From NCBI RefSeq assembly GCF_015062905.1, contig NZ_SUTK01000014.1, forward strand, positions 1 to 40,180: a stretch of 40,180 nt of DNA, given 5' to 3'. The notes under the pieces were generated by a model. The model saw nothing but the letters and a program-made list of their open reading frames with translations, had not been told where the DNA came from and ran no database searches. Shown in pieces: positions 1-7,080 of the stretch. This DNA comes from Methanobrevibacter thaueri (GTDB lineage Archaea > Methanobacteriota > Methanobacteria > Methanobacteriales > Methanobacteriaceae). Within the stretch, counting starts at the first letter, position 1, and every line of letters starts with the position of its first letter. Both the position numbers and the translations under genes were made by a program.

Positions 1-67
1 CTTCTTGTTCAAGAGTTAAATGAAGCTTAACAACCACACCCCGAATATACTCACCCATAAATCTCAT
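1..67 (-). CDS. Probable TnpB/OrfB-type transposase, N-terminal fragment (runs off left edge)
   Basis: An open minus-strand frame enters from the left edge and holds the first codons of a protein ending, at the window edge, in VVVKLHLTLEQE. The K-x-x-L-T-x-E-Q-E pattern resembles the first strand of TnpB/OrfB proteins of IS200/IS605 elements (typically K-F-R-L-Y-P-T-x-E-Q-E), which are RNA-guided nucleases encoded in these insertion sequences. In-frame ATGs occur at 97, 91, 67 and 58; an in-frame TGA precedes the first. I chose 67, but 58 is also attractive because a TATA-like sequence (GGTATATAAT, about 80-90) lies about 26 bases upstream of it. Only about 20 residues are visible, so the family call is an inference from a short match. 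Confidence 0.4.
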   Translation of the reverse strand, partial: MRFMGEYIRGVVVKLHLTLEQE

Positions 68-400
68 CCCCAATCCATCATTATATACCATTTTCATTCA
101 TATCTAAAAAAAAATGAAAAAACATCTACTCTTTTTTAAAACAACAATTAAAATCACATTTAATTGAATAATATCTCATTTATAATTACCCACATATAAA
201 AAATAAGAGAGAGCATTTGAAAAGTAATCAAATAACGAACTCAGAGCAATTTTTCAAACCCAAAGCAATAATATAATCACAACAAAAAAGTATACTGAAC
301 AAAAATCCAAGACCCAAAATAGCCTCCAAAAAACACAAAATAAAAATAAACACAATAAAATTAATTAAAAAAAGACAGTACATCCAATAGTGCAATTCAT

Positions 401-422
401 CCACAACTTGCAGAAGTTGTGG
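401..422. repeat. Perfect 9-bp inverted repeat, candidate IS200/IS605-type left-end hairpin
   Basis: The arms CCACAACTT and AAGTTGTGG are exactly complementary around the 4-base loop GCAG. There is no T-run immediately after it on either strand, and the DUF4013 gene already has its own U-tract at 443-457, so it does not look like a simple terminator. IS200/IS605 elements carry subterminal hairpins of about this size that the Y1 transposase recognises. The hairpin lies about 300 bases upstream of the TnpB-like start, consistent with an element end. The structure is seen directly; the role is inferred. Confidence 0.5.
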
Positions 423-442
423 TATTCTTGCATTTTAAAGAT

Positions 443-457
443 AAAAAAAGAAAAAAA
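443..457 (-). terminator. U-tract terminator of the DUF4013 gene
   Basis: Read on the minus strand, the sequence just after the TAA stop (466-468) is CCC, then seven T, a C and seven T. Archaeal RNA polymerase terminates at such T-runs without needing a hairpin. Its place directly behind the stop codon fits termination of the DUF4013 transcript. Confidence 0.55.
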
Positions 458-465
458 GGGTTTAT

Positions 466-1176
466 TTATACATCAGAGTATAATAAACCAGTTGCTCTAG
501 CAACAAAGAAGGTTATGTAAACACCTAAAATACCTAATAAAATACCACCGACAATGGAATTCCATTGGGTAATAAGAATAACGATGAAGAATAAAACAAA
601 TTCAATGATGAAAATCAAGACAATGAATAAAATTAGTTTTACAATTCCTACTCTTGAAATGTCACCAATAGCATCGCCAATTGCTAATGCATAACCTAAA
701 TCTTCAGTTTTTGCTAATCTGCATTGACCCATCATCAATGCTAAAGCAAATACAATAGACACGATTGTGGTAATTATTGAAGATAACCAGTGTTGGAAGA
801 CAACAGCTAAAATTGCACTGATGATTATTGGAATAATCATATAAACAATGTATACAACGAAAAATTTTACCCCATTGATGAATTGTCTAACAAAGTCGAT
901 ACCTGGGGAACCTGGGTCCCTTTCAATACCGTATTTGACAATATCCAATTCATAACCTGTAATTATAAATCCTATAAATAATGCTATGATAATACCTATG
1001 ATTCCAGATCCGATAATTGCAAGAAGATTTTCAGCAGCAATACTTGCAGTAATGCCTACCATAGTGCCTGCAATTGCAATTCCTAGAATAATCCCTAAAA
1101 CAATATAAATAACTAATGCTTTAATATTATGTGCTGGATAAACTAAAGCATCACTTAATATTTCGCCTATTTCCAT
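466..1176 (-). CDS. DUF4013-type polytopic membrane protein
   Basis: This 236-residue protein is almost entirely hydrophobic, with roughly six membrane-spanning segments: about 18-40, 48-72, 104-128, 130-150, 180-203 and 205-228. The short cytoplasmic N-terminus, a GYELD-I element after the second helix and a Gly/Pro-rich loop near residue 88 fit the DUF4013 family, common in Methanobacteriales and of unknown function. The ATG is preceded by AAAGGAG at good spacing and a TATA box about 80 bases upstream. It stands alone: its left neighbour is a mobile-element fragment and its right neighbour is divergent. The family call is from recall of sequence style, and function is unknown. Confidence 0.75.
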   Translation of the reverse strand: MEIGEILSDALVYPAHNIKALVIYIVLGIILGIAIAGTMVGITASIAAENLLAIIGSGIIGIIIALFIGFIITGYELDIVKYGIERDPGSPGIDFVRQFINGVKFFVVYIVYMIIPIIISAILAVVFQHWLSSIITTIVSIVFALALMMGQCRLAKTEDLGYALAIGDAIGDISRVGIVKLILFIVLIFIIEFVLFFIVILITQWNSIVGGILLGILGVYITFFVARATGLLYSDV

Positions 1177-1248
1177 TTTTTTTATTCTCCTTTTAAATTA
1201 ATAAAACTCGAAAAATATGAGTCATTAATATGTATTTGAATAATACTA

Positions 1249-1258
1249 TTTATATTTA
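1249..1258 (-). promoter_or_regulatory. TATA box of the DUF4013 gene
   Basis: On the minus strand the sequence reads TAAATATAAA, preceded by a T-rich stretch. It would place transcription start near 1225, leaving a leader of about 50 bases that includes the GGAG ribosome site at 1187-1190. Confidence 0.5.
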
Positions 1259-1400
1259 AGTAAAAAAATATTTAAAAACGGAAAAATCCCATAAAATAAT
1301 AAATTTGAGTTGATTTCATTTGATTAATTCATATTACATGACCAATTATAATTTTAACACAGTTAACTCATGTAGAGCATAATGATTCGACAGAAGTCAA

Positions 1401-1410
1401 TTTTATATAC
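1401..1410 (+). promoter_or_regulatory. TATA box of the AIM24/partner-switch operon
   Basis: TTTTATATAC is a good archaeal TATA element. Counting about 26 bases gives a start near 1432, so the mRNA would begin with a leader of about 25 bases carrying the AGGTGA ribosome site at 1446-1451 ahead of the ATG at 1456. No other promoter-like sequence is evident before the overlapping genes that follow, so this may drive the whole operon to 5365. Confidence 0.55.
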
Positions 1411-1455
1411 TTTTAAAAAAATAGTACATTACAATAATGAACATTAGGTGACACA

Positions 1456-2160
1456 ATGGAATATGAAATAAGAGGCGGTTCATTCCCTATTGTAATCTGC
1501 ACATTGCAAAAAGGAGAAACCATGAAAAACGAAACCGGTGCAATGGCATTCATGACTTCAAACATGAAAATGGATACAAATACCGGTGGGGGACTCCTGA
1601 AAGGACTTGGAAGAGCATTATCCGGAGACTCAATATTCTTAAATTATTTTACTGCACAATCAGATAATGAACAAATTGGATTTTCAGCATGCACCCCTGG
1701 AAAAATCATGCCCATAGAACTAAACGGATCCACAATAATCGGCCAGAAAAATGCGTTTTTAGCAGCAGAAGAAAGTGTTGATGTAGACATATACTTCAAA
1801 AAGAAACTAGGAGCAGGATTATTTGGTGGAGAAGGATTCATCCTTCAAAAATTCTCAGGAAACGGAATGGTGTTTTTAGAAATCGATGGAGAAGTGATAG
1901 AAAAAGACCTGGCGCCTGGAGAAAAGATACTTCTTGACCCAGGACATATTGCGGCAATGGAACCTACAATCGATTTCGATATTGAAAGGGTGAAAGGTGC
2001 CAAAAACATACTGTTTGGAGAAGGACTGTTCTTTTCAAAACTAACCGGCCCTGGAAAAGTATGGATACAAACCATGCCACTGTCAAAATTAGCTGCAGCT
2101 TTAATTCCATTTTTACCAACTTCATCCGGCCAATCATGGGACGTTTTATTTGACAAATAA
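1456..2160 (+). CDS. AIM24 / TIGR00266-family protein
   Basis: The 234-residue protein has the hallmarks of the AIM24 family, a trimeric beta-barrel-like fold related to TRAP-like domains whose function in prokaryotes is unclear. Visible features are the opening YEIRGGSFPIV, the Gly-rich segment around 44-56 (GGGLLKGLGRALSGDS), repeated LxPGxKI/LxPG turns, and the late GPGKVWIQTMPLSKLA. It has no signal peptide or membrane segment and is near the usual family length. The start is fixed by AGGTGA 5 bases upstream. It heads an operon, with 31 bases before the STAS gene. Its position suggests a link to the downstream signalling module, but nothing in the sequence proves one. Confidence 0.85.
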   Translation: MEYEIRGGSFPIVICTLQKGETMKNETGAMAFMTSNMKMDTNTGGGLLKGLGRALSGDSIFLNYFTAQSDNEQIGFSACTPGKIMPIELNGSTIIGQKNAFLAAEESVDVDIYFKKKLGAGLFGGEGFILQKFSGNGMVFLEIDGEVIEKDLAPGEKILLDPGHIAAMEPTIDFDIERVKGAKNILFGEGLFFSKLTGPGKVWIQTMPLSKLAAALIPFLPTSSGQSWDVLFDK

Positions 2161-2191
2161 AAAAAATACTTTTTAAAATTGGGGAAAAATT

Positions 2192-2491
2192 ATGAAAATT
2201 ACAAAAGAACACAATCAAGATGAATTGACATTATCCGTTGCGGGCCGCATCGATACAATTACTTCAAAAGAATTGGATACTGAAATTGCCTCTGAAATGG
2301 GAACTTTCAACTCAATGGTAATGGATTTGTCCGACTTGACCTATATATCAAGTGCAGGACTTAGGATTTTGATTGCAACACAAAAGAAATTAAAAGCAAG
2401 CAATACCCCCTTTGTTATTAAAAATGTTAACGAACCTGTAGGAGAAATACTCAGAATGTCAGGCATAGATAAAATATTAACGATAGAATGA
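2192..2491 (+). CDS. STAS-domain anti-sigma factor antagonist (SpoIIAA/RsbV type)
   Basis: This 99-residue single-domain protein is the size of bacterial SpoIIAA/RsbV antagonists. The GRIDTITSKEL region and the DLTYISSAGLRIL segment (about 48-60) match the conserved nucleotide- and partner-binding face. Ser54 aligns with the serine that the cognate kinase phosphorylates in SpoIIAA. In bacteria the unphosphorylated form binds the RsbW-type kinase and frees its target. It is preceded by GGGGAAAA, and its stop overlaps the next start by ATGA, so antagonist and kinase are probably made in coupled amounts. Family identity is firm; the archaeal output is unknown. Confidence 0.9.
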   Translation: MKITKEHNQDELTLSVAGRIDTITSKELDTEIASEMGTFNSMVMDLSDLTYISSAGLRILIATQKKLKASNTPFVIKNVNEPVGEILRMSGIDKILTIE

Positions 2492-2868
2492 ATTCAATTA
2501 AACTAAAACCGGAAATAAATGAATTATATACATTAAACGAGTTCATTTTAAATGAACTTTCACAAGAAAACCTCCAAGTCAATTTAATTGTTGAAGAAAT
2601 ATTTGTAAATATTGTGAATTACTCCGGAACAGACTATATCATTGTTGAAGCAGAATATGAAGATTCTACACTGACTCTAGAGTTTATTGACAATGGAATG
2701 GAATTTAATCCTCTTTCAATGGAAGACCCTGAACCTTCTGAAAATATTGAAGAAGCCCAAATTGGAGGGCTTGGAATTTTTTTCGCCAAGGAACTATCTG
2801 ATGGACTTGAATATTATTACGAAAATGGTGAAAATCACTTAATAATTATTAAAAATGGGGTATCATGA
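2488..2868 (+). CDS. RsbW/SpoIIAB-like ATP-binding serine kinase (anti-sigma type)
   Basis: The 126-residue protein is a bare GHKL/HATPase_c_2 domain. The N-box EEIFVNIVNYS (about 36-46), the DNGMEFNP G1 box (about 68-75) and the GGLGIFFAKELSD lid region (about 93-105) are present, giving a full ATP-binding site. Bacterial homologues phosphorylate the STAS antagonist and sequester a sigma factor. Archaea lack bacterial sigma factors, so the protein held by this kinase must be something else. It overlaps both neighbours by ATGA. All three components of a partner switch are therefore encoded side by side. Confidence 0.88.
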   Translation: MNSIKLKPEINELYTLNEFILNELSQENLQVNLIVEEIFVNIVNYSGTDYIIVEAEYEDSTLTLEFIDNGMEFNPLSMEDPEPSENIEEAQIGGLGIFFAKELSDGLEYYYENGENHLIIIKNGVS

Positions 2869-4736
2869 AATCTAAACTGAAAAACATGGCAATATCATTT
2901 ATATTAATGATAGTGGTCTATATCTCATTTAGTTCAGAGATCTTTTTTGAATATGGTATATCAAACCCTCATGTGGGACTTTTATATTTCTTAGGTTTAG
3001 TGTTTGGTCCCTATGGCGCTTTAGGTGCAACATTAGGAAATATAGTATTAGATTTGATGAATGGACACGCTCCATTAGATATACTTCCTTCAGCATTGAT
3101 CACTTTTGGAGTTTCATATTTAGCATACAAACTATGGTATTCCGGTTTTAAAACAGAAAAAATTACAAAACCCAGATTAGATAACATTTATCAACTTAAC
3201 CTGTTTTTATCAAACATAGTGATATGTGGGCTCATATATTCCGCCGCCCATGCAACTTTGATAGGTTTATTTTTCAGCCCAAAACTGGATGAATATGCAT
3301 TTATTTCATACCTTCTGAACTTTATCAATATCGCATTTATCTCAGGAGTATTGGGCGTGTGGCTTTCAAAAAGAATCGATGTTATAGAAATCCCAAAAAA
3401 ATCAAAAAGAAAAGTCAATAGAAGATTATATCAGATAATATTCAATTTATTAGCAGTTGTTACAATCATCTCGGAATTAAACCTTTTCATATCACCAAAC
3501 CAAACCATATTGGCCATAGATATAGTGCTAATAGGAATTCTATTATTTGCTTATCTGACAAAACCGTTCGAATATGACGTGGAACCCAATGAGGAAAACA
3601 CAATAATTGAAAAGATTCTGCAAAATTTTCTTATAATCATATTAGGAATTGCCCTTCTAGGAATAATAATTTCCATTTTTAGCTATAACTATTTAGTGGG
3701 CCTGAACCAAATTAATCAGTACATCGTTCTAATGCCTGCACTCATAATCACTGATGTGATTCTGATTCTATTCTTCGTTCCATCTATACTTATCTTAAAA
3801 TACATTGAAAATAATGTGATCAAACCTATCTCGTCATTTTCAGAAATCAAATCCTTCATCGGCGAAAATAAAAAAATTGAATCTGAAGGATTGGTAAATA
3901 TCTATTCCAAATATATCAACGAACAAAATGAAATTGGAACTCTGGCCAGGTCATATACAGACCTGATTAACTTCAATAACCATTATATTGAAAATATCGA
4001 TAAAATTGAAGGGGAACGAAAGCGCATTGAAACCGAACTTGATATTGCTACTAAAATTCAAGCGGCAAACCTGCCGACTGAAGCTATTGAAACAGATGAG
4101 TTTATTGTCAACGGATATTCTCATCCTGCCAAGGAAGTTGGAGGAGACTTTTTTGACTATTATATCCTGGATGATGACCATCTTGCCCTTGTAATTGGAG
4201 ACGCTTCAGGCAAGGGCGTTCCTGCAGCAATTCTTTCTATGAACACCCAGGTTCTGATAAAGCAACTCCTGAAATATAATCAGGACCCCTCAAAAATATT
4301 ATACCAGTTGAATAATCAGCTATGTGAAAACAATTCCGAAACAATGTTCATCACATTATGGCTCGGAATTTATAACAAATCAACCAACGAATTAATATTT
4401 TCCAATGCAGGACATAATCCTCCATTAATAAGGGAAAATGATAAATTCAAATATTTGGATATCGATTCAGGAATTGTGATTGGAGTGATGGAAGACTTTG
4501 ACTACATCACAGAAAATATAAAAATAACAGACAAGTTGGTGCTCTACACCGACGGAATAACCGATGCAAACAATAAAGATAAAAAAATGTATGGGGAAGA
4601 CAGACTTCTGAACTTCTTCAATGAATTCAAAAGCGATGCCGACCCAATTGACCCATTATTGGATGATATTAACAGTTTCGCCAAAGATGAGGAACAGTTT
4701 GATGATATGACCTTATTATATCTAAAGATAAAATGA
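2865..4736 (+). CDS. Membrane-bound SpoIIE/RsbU-type PP2C phosphatase with multi-span sensor domain
   Basis: The 623-residue protein has about nine N-terminal membrane segments (residues about 8-320), a linker and predicted coiled coil (about 325-400), and a C-terminal SpoIIE-type PP2C domain (about 400-623). The coiled coil runs into the signature ERKRIETELDIATKIQ. Metal-binding acidic motifs are GGDFFDYY (about 426), GDASGKG (about 445) and LYTDGITDA (about 558). It should dephosphorylate the STAS antagonist encoded two genes upstream in response to a signal sensed in the membrane. The first membrane part contains FGPYGALGATLGN and DL residues, reminiscent of MASE-like or ECF S-component-like sensors, but I cannot name it. 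It starts in ATGA overlap with the kinase gene. Confidence 0.87.
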   Translation: MKSKLKNMAISFILMIVVYISFSSEIFFEYGISNPHVGLLYFLGLVFGPYGALGATLGNIVLDLMNGHAPLDILPSALITFGVSYLAYKLWYSGFKTEKITKPRLDNIYQLNLFLSNIVICGLIYSAAHATLIGLFFSPKLDEYAFISYLLNFINIAFISGVLGVWLSKRIDVIEIPKKSKRKVNRRLYQIIFNLLAVVTIISELNLFISPNQTILAIDIVLIGILLFAYLTKPFEYDVEPNEENTIIEKILQNFLIIILGIALLGIIISIFSYNYLVGLNQINQYIVLMPALIITDVILILFFVPSILILKYIENNVIKPISSFSEIKSFIGENKKIESEGLVNIYSKYINEQNEIGTLARSYTDLINFNNHYIENIDKIEGERKRIETELDIATKIQAANLPTEAIETDEFIVNGYSHPAKEVGGDFFDYYILDDDHLALVIGDASGKGVPAAILSMNTQVLIKQLLKYNQDPSKILYQLNNQLCENNSETMFITLWLGIYNKSTNELIFSNAGHNPPLIRENDKFKYLDIDSGIVIGVMEDFDYITENIKITDKLVLYTDGITDANNKDKKMYGEDRLLNFFNEFKSDADPIDPLLDDINSFAKDEEQFDDMTLLYLKIK

Positions 4737-5365
4737 TTAAAGTAGCCTATTGCAATGTGGAAAACCTTGATTTGAAAAAAGCCTACCCGCTTGTTTCTCG
4801 AAATCGCCAGGAAAAAATCGATTTCTACAGATTTGACAAAGATAAGAAGTTAAGCGCCGGAGCATATCTTCTTTTAAAGAAATTGTTGTCCGGGGAAAAT
4901 GTGGCAGATCCGATTTTCAAAACCCAAAGGTTCGGCAAGGCGTACATCTCAAACCATGAAAACATTCATTTCAATTTAAGCCACTCGGGCGAAATGGTCT
5001 TATGTGCAATATCGGACATGGAAATCGGTGTGGATATTGAATATAATGATTCCAAAATCGATTTGGACATAGCCAAGCACTACTTCTACAACAGAGAATA
5101 TGAAAGCATCATGAATGCGGCAAATCCTTCAGATGAATTCTTCAGATATTGGGTTTTGAAGGAAAGCTATATGAAATACACAGGACTTGGAATGAACCTG
5201 GAGCTGGACAGCTTTGAAATAATAATTGAAGATGAAATTAAACTTAAAAATGATGATGAGGATTTGAAATTTAATCTCTTCGAAATCAAAAACTACAAAA
5301 TAGGAACTGCAGGACATTATGACGTGTCCGGTTTAATCGAATATGATGTTGAGGAATTGTACTGA
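4733..5365 (+). CDS. Sfp-type 4'-phosphopantetheinyl transferase
   Basis: The 210-residue protein carries both signature motifs of the Sfp superfamily. The Mg-binding motif is GVDIE (99-103, with D101 and E103), and the second is WVLKESYMKYTGLG (140-153, with E144 and K148). The substrate-loop NLSHSGEMV (81-89) is also present. Such enzymes transfer phosphopantetheine from CoA to carrier domains, for example in non-ribosomal peptide synthetases. No carrier protein or NRPS is in this window, so the substrate lies elsewhere. The start overlaps the phosphatase stop by ATGA, so the enzyme is co-translated with the partner-switch module, which may control it or its pathway. Confidence 0.9.
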   Translation: MIKVAYCNVENLDLKKAYPLVSRNRQEKIDFYRFDKDKKLSAGAYLLLKKLLSGENVADPIFKTQRFGKAYISNHENIHFNLSHSGEMVLCAISDMEIGVDIEYNDSKIDLDIAKHYFYNREYESIMNAANPSDEFFRYWVLKESYMKYTGLGMNLELDSFEIIIEDEIKLKNDDEDLKFNLFEIKNYKIGTAGHYDVSGLIEYDVEELY

Positions 5366-5374
5366 AATTTCAGT
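5361..5374. repeat. 14-bp perfect palindrome spanning two convergent stop codons
   Basis: ACTGAAATTTCAGT is self-complementary and contains the TGA of the phosphopantetheinyl transferase (5363-5365) and the TGA of the facing M24 peptidase (5370-5372). It has no loop and no T-run, so it is a poor terminator hairpin. It may be chance, or a site for a dimeric protein. Confidence 0.4.
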
Positions 5375-6386
5375 CAATATGTAAAGGCAAATCGCCGATG
5401 ACGTTGCCCCTGCGGTTAATTTCAATGGTATCCTCAAGACGGACCCCAAATTCTCCTTCAAGATATATTCCGGGCTCAACCGTTATCACCATCCCCCTCT
5501 CGATTACTGTTTCGTCACGTGTTGAAAATCCCGGAGTTTCATGAATGTCAAGGCCCAGGCTATGGCCTGTTGAGTGTATGAACTTATCGCCATATCCATA
5601 TTCAGTTATGATGTCCCTTGCGACATTGTCAACCTCACAACACTTAATGCCCGGTTTTGCCGCCTTAATCGCCTTGTCATGCGCTTCGGCCACAATATCC
5701 CAAATTTCCTGTTGGCGTTCAGTATAAACCATTGTACGTGTGTTGTCTGAGCAGTAGCCATCAAAAATTGCTCCCCAGTCAATCAATACAGGCTGGCCTA
5801 ACTTTTTAGATTCGGGAATTGCATGAGGCAAGCTTGAATTGGCTCCGCTTGTCACAATAGTATCGAATGATTCCTTGTCTGCACCGTTTTCAATCATGAA
5901 TCGGACAAGATCAAACGCAACCTCCTTTTCAGTGTTGGGATTGTTCAGAATATCCAGTTGAAGGAAGGATTTCTGGGCAATTTCTGTTGCCTTTGCAATC
6001 TTTTCAATTTCATCCGGCGTTTTAATCATCCTCTGCTTGTCTATGTATGTTTTGGAATCTATATTGAAGTCGTCCCGGAATCTGACATATGTGCTGAATG
6101 GCAATGCCGGCTCGATTGCCATATTTCTAACGCCCTCTCCCTTAAGCTCATCTACAATAACTTCAAAGGATTCATATTCCCTGACCTCGATAGATGAATT
6201 CCTGTTGGCCAATTCCATATCCATTTTGGAAGCGTATATGATGGGATTTTCCTTGATTATGCAGAATGCAAAGCTGGTTGGCCTGTAACCTGAAATGTAT
6301 TCGACATTTGTAAACTGAGTAAGCAAATAAGCTTGAAAATCATCTTTTTTCAAATCATTTAATATATTTTCAACATGTAGTTCCAT
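5370..6386 (-). CDS. M24-family aminopeptidase/Xaa-Pro dipeptidase
   Basis: The 338-residue protein has an N-terminal creatinase-like domain (about 1-115) and a C-terminal pita-bread metallopeptidase domain. The metal ligands are visible: D203 and D214 in LIDWGAIFDGYCSDNTRT, H275 in HSTGHSLGLD, E304 in VEPGIYLE and E318 in RLEDTIEI. This is a cytosolic peptidase that removes N-terminal residues next to proline or splits Xaa-Pro dipeptides. No Shine-Dalgarno site precedes the ATG, but a TATA box centred 27 bases upstream does, so the mRNA is probably leaderless. It diverges from the M50/ycaO/tfuA operon. Confidence 0.9.
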   Translation of the reverse strand: MELHVENILNDLKKDDFQAYLLTQFTNVEYISGYRPTSFAFCIIKENPIIYASKMDMELANRNSSIEVREYESFEVIVDELKGEGVRNMAIEPALPFSTYVRFRDDFNIDSKTYIDKQRMIKTPDEIEKIAKATEIAQKSFLQLDILNNPNTEKEVAFDLVRFMIENGADKESFDTIVTSGANSSLPHAIPESKKLGQPVLIDWGAIFDGYCSDNTRTMVYTERQQEIWDIVAEAHDKAIKAAKPGIKCCEVDNVARDIITEYGYGDKFIHSTGHSLGLDIHETPGFSTRDETVIERGMVITVEPGIYLEGEFGVRLEDTIEINRRGNVIGDLPLHID

Positions 6387-6406
6387 AGTTAATATTAGAA
6401 AAAAAC

Positions 6407-6420
6407 TTTTATATATAAAA
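6407..6420. promoter_or_regulatory. Palindromic TATA box shared by divergent genes
   Basis: TTTTATATATAAAA is a perfect 14-bp palindrome at the middle of the 51-bp gap between the M24 peptidase (ATG begins at 6386, minus) and the M50 protease (ATG begins at 6438, plus). Its centre lies about 27 and 25 bases from the two start codons, the usual archaeal TATA-to-start distance. Neither gene has a ribosome site. One TATA box could therefore serve both directions with leaderless transcripts. Confidence 0.6.
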
Positions 6421-6437
6421 TTAGATATTTTAACATT

Positions 6438-7079
6438 ATGTTTAAGTTTACACGTAGTGAAGTGAGAGATTTAATAATTGCATTTTTCGTTATTTCACTT
6501 TGTTTTGCAATTGTGAATGGTGGCAGAAACCCAAATGCAATATTAACCATCCTTCCATTTGTTATGGTAGGTGTAGGTTCCGGTTTCATCCTGCACGAGC
6601 TCGGACACAAATTCGTGTCAATGAAATACGGATACTGGGCCGAATTCAAATTATGGCCTCAAGGGTTAATATTTGCGCTCATCACATCATTTTTCGGTTT
6701 CGTATTTGCAGCACCAGGTGCAGTTTATACCTATGCAAACTATATGACTGACGAGATAAACGGTAAAATCTCCGTTGCAGGACCCGTCGTCAATATAATC
6801 CTTGCATTAGTATTTCTGGCAATTGCAATTGCAGTATATCCATCCGCATTTACATCAGAAACCTCTGTAATTCTATTCATAGTCTGTTCAGTGGGTTATT
6901 CAATCAACAGCTTCTTGGCTGTATTCAACTTGCTTCCTATTGGAAATCTTGATGGATCCAAAGTGCTAAGGTGGAATGTCGGAATTTGGATTATCACAAT
7001 AGCAATAGCAGGAATACTGACTGCAGCATCCATGACAATGGGCGTTGAAAGTTTAGTTAGACTGATTATAGGAATGTAG
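6438..7079 (+). CDS. M50-family (site-2 protease-like) membrane metalloprotease
   Basis: The 213-residue protein has about six hydrophobic segments. The zinc site is in the membrane: HELGH at 53-57 and the third ligand in NLLPIGNLDGSK (D172). This is the compact archaeal/bacterial S2P-like form with no PDZ or CBS domain. It is predicted to cleave membrane proteins, or simply to be a conserved family member of unknown substrate. Its TAG stop is one base before the ycaO start, so it is co-transcribed with ycaO and tfuA. The ATG lacks a ribosome site but lies about 25 bases from the shared TATA box, fitting a leaderless mRNA. Confidence 0.88.
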   Translation: MFKFTRSEVRDLIIAFFVISLCFAIVNGGRNPNAILTILPFVMVGVGSGFILHELGHKFVSMKYGYWAEFKLWPQGLIFALITSFFGFVFAAPGAVYTYANYMTDEINGKISVAGPVVNIILALVFLAIAIAVYPSAFTSETSVILFIVCSVGYSINSFLAVFNLLPIGNLDGSKVLRWNVGIWIITIAIAGILTAASMTMGVESLVRLIIGM

Positions 7080-7080
7080 C

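Larger units (their letters stand above)
98..465. other. Gene-free AT-rich stretch between the transposase fragment and the DUF4013 gene
   Basis: No credible coding frame is present. The plus strand is rich in A and C and poor in G, so the composition is skewed. It contains one strong structure, the inverted repeat at 401-422, and the U-tract that ends the DUF4013 transcript at 443-457. If the left gene is TnpB, this stretch would hold the upstream end of that insertion element. I see no tRNA-like fold or CRISPR repeat. Confidence 0.6.

Noticed and set aside
401..422. Hairpin as terminator of the DUF4013 gene
   Set aside because: No T-run directly follows it on the minus strand, and a T-tract directly behind that gene's stop codon already provides a terminator.
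1644..2218. Minus-strand frames opposite the AIM24 gene
   Set aside because: They are shadows of a well-conserved coding frame and lack start signals.
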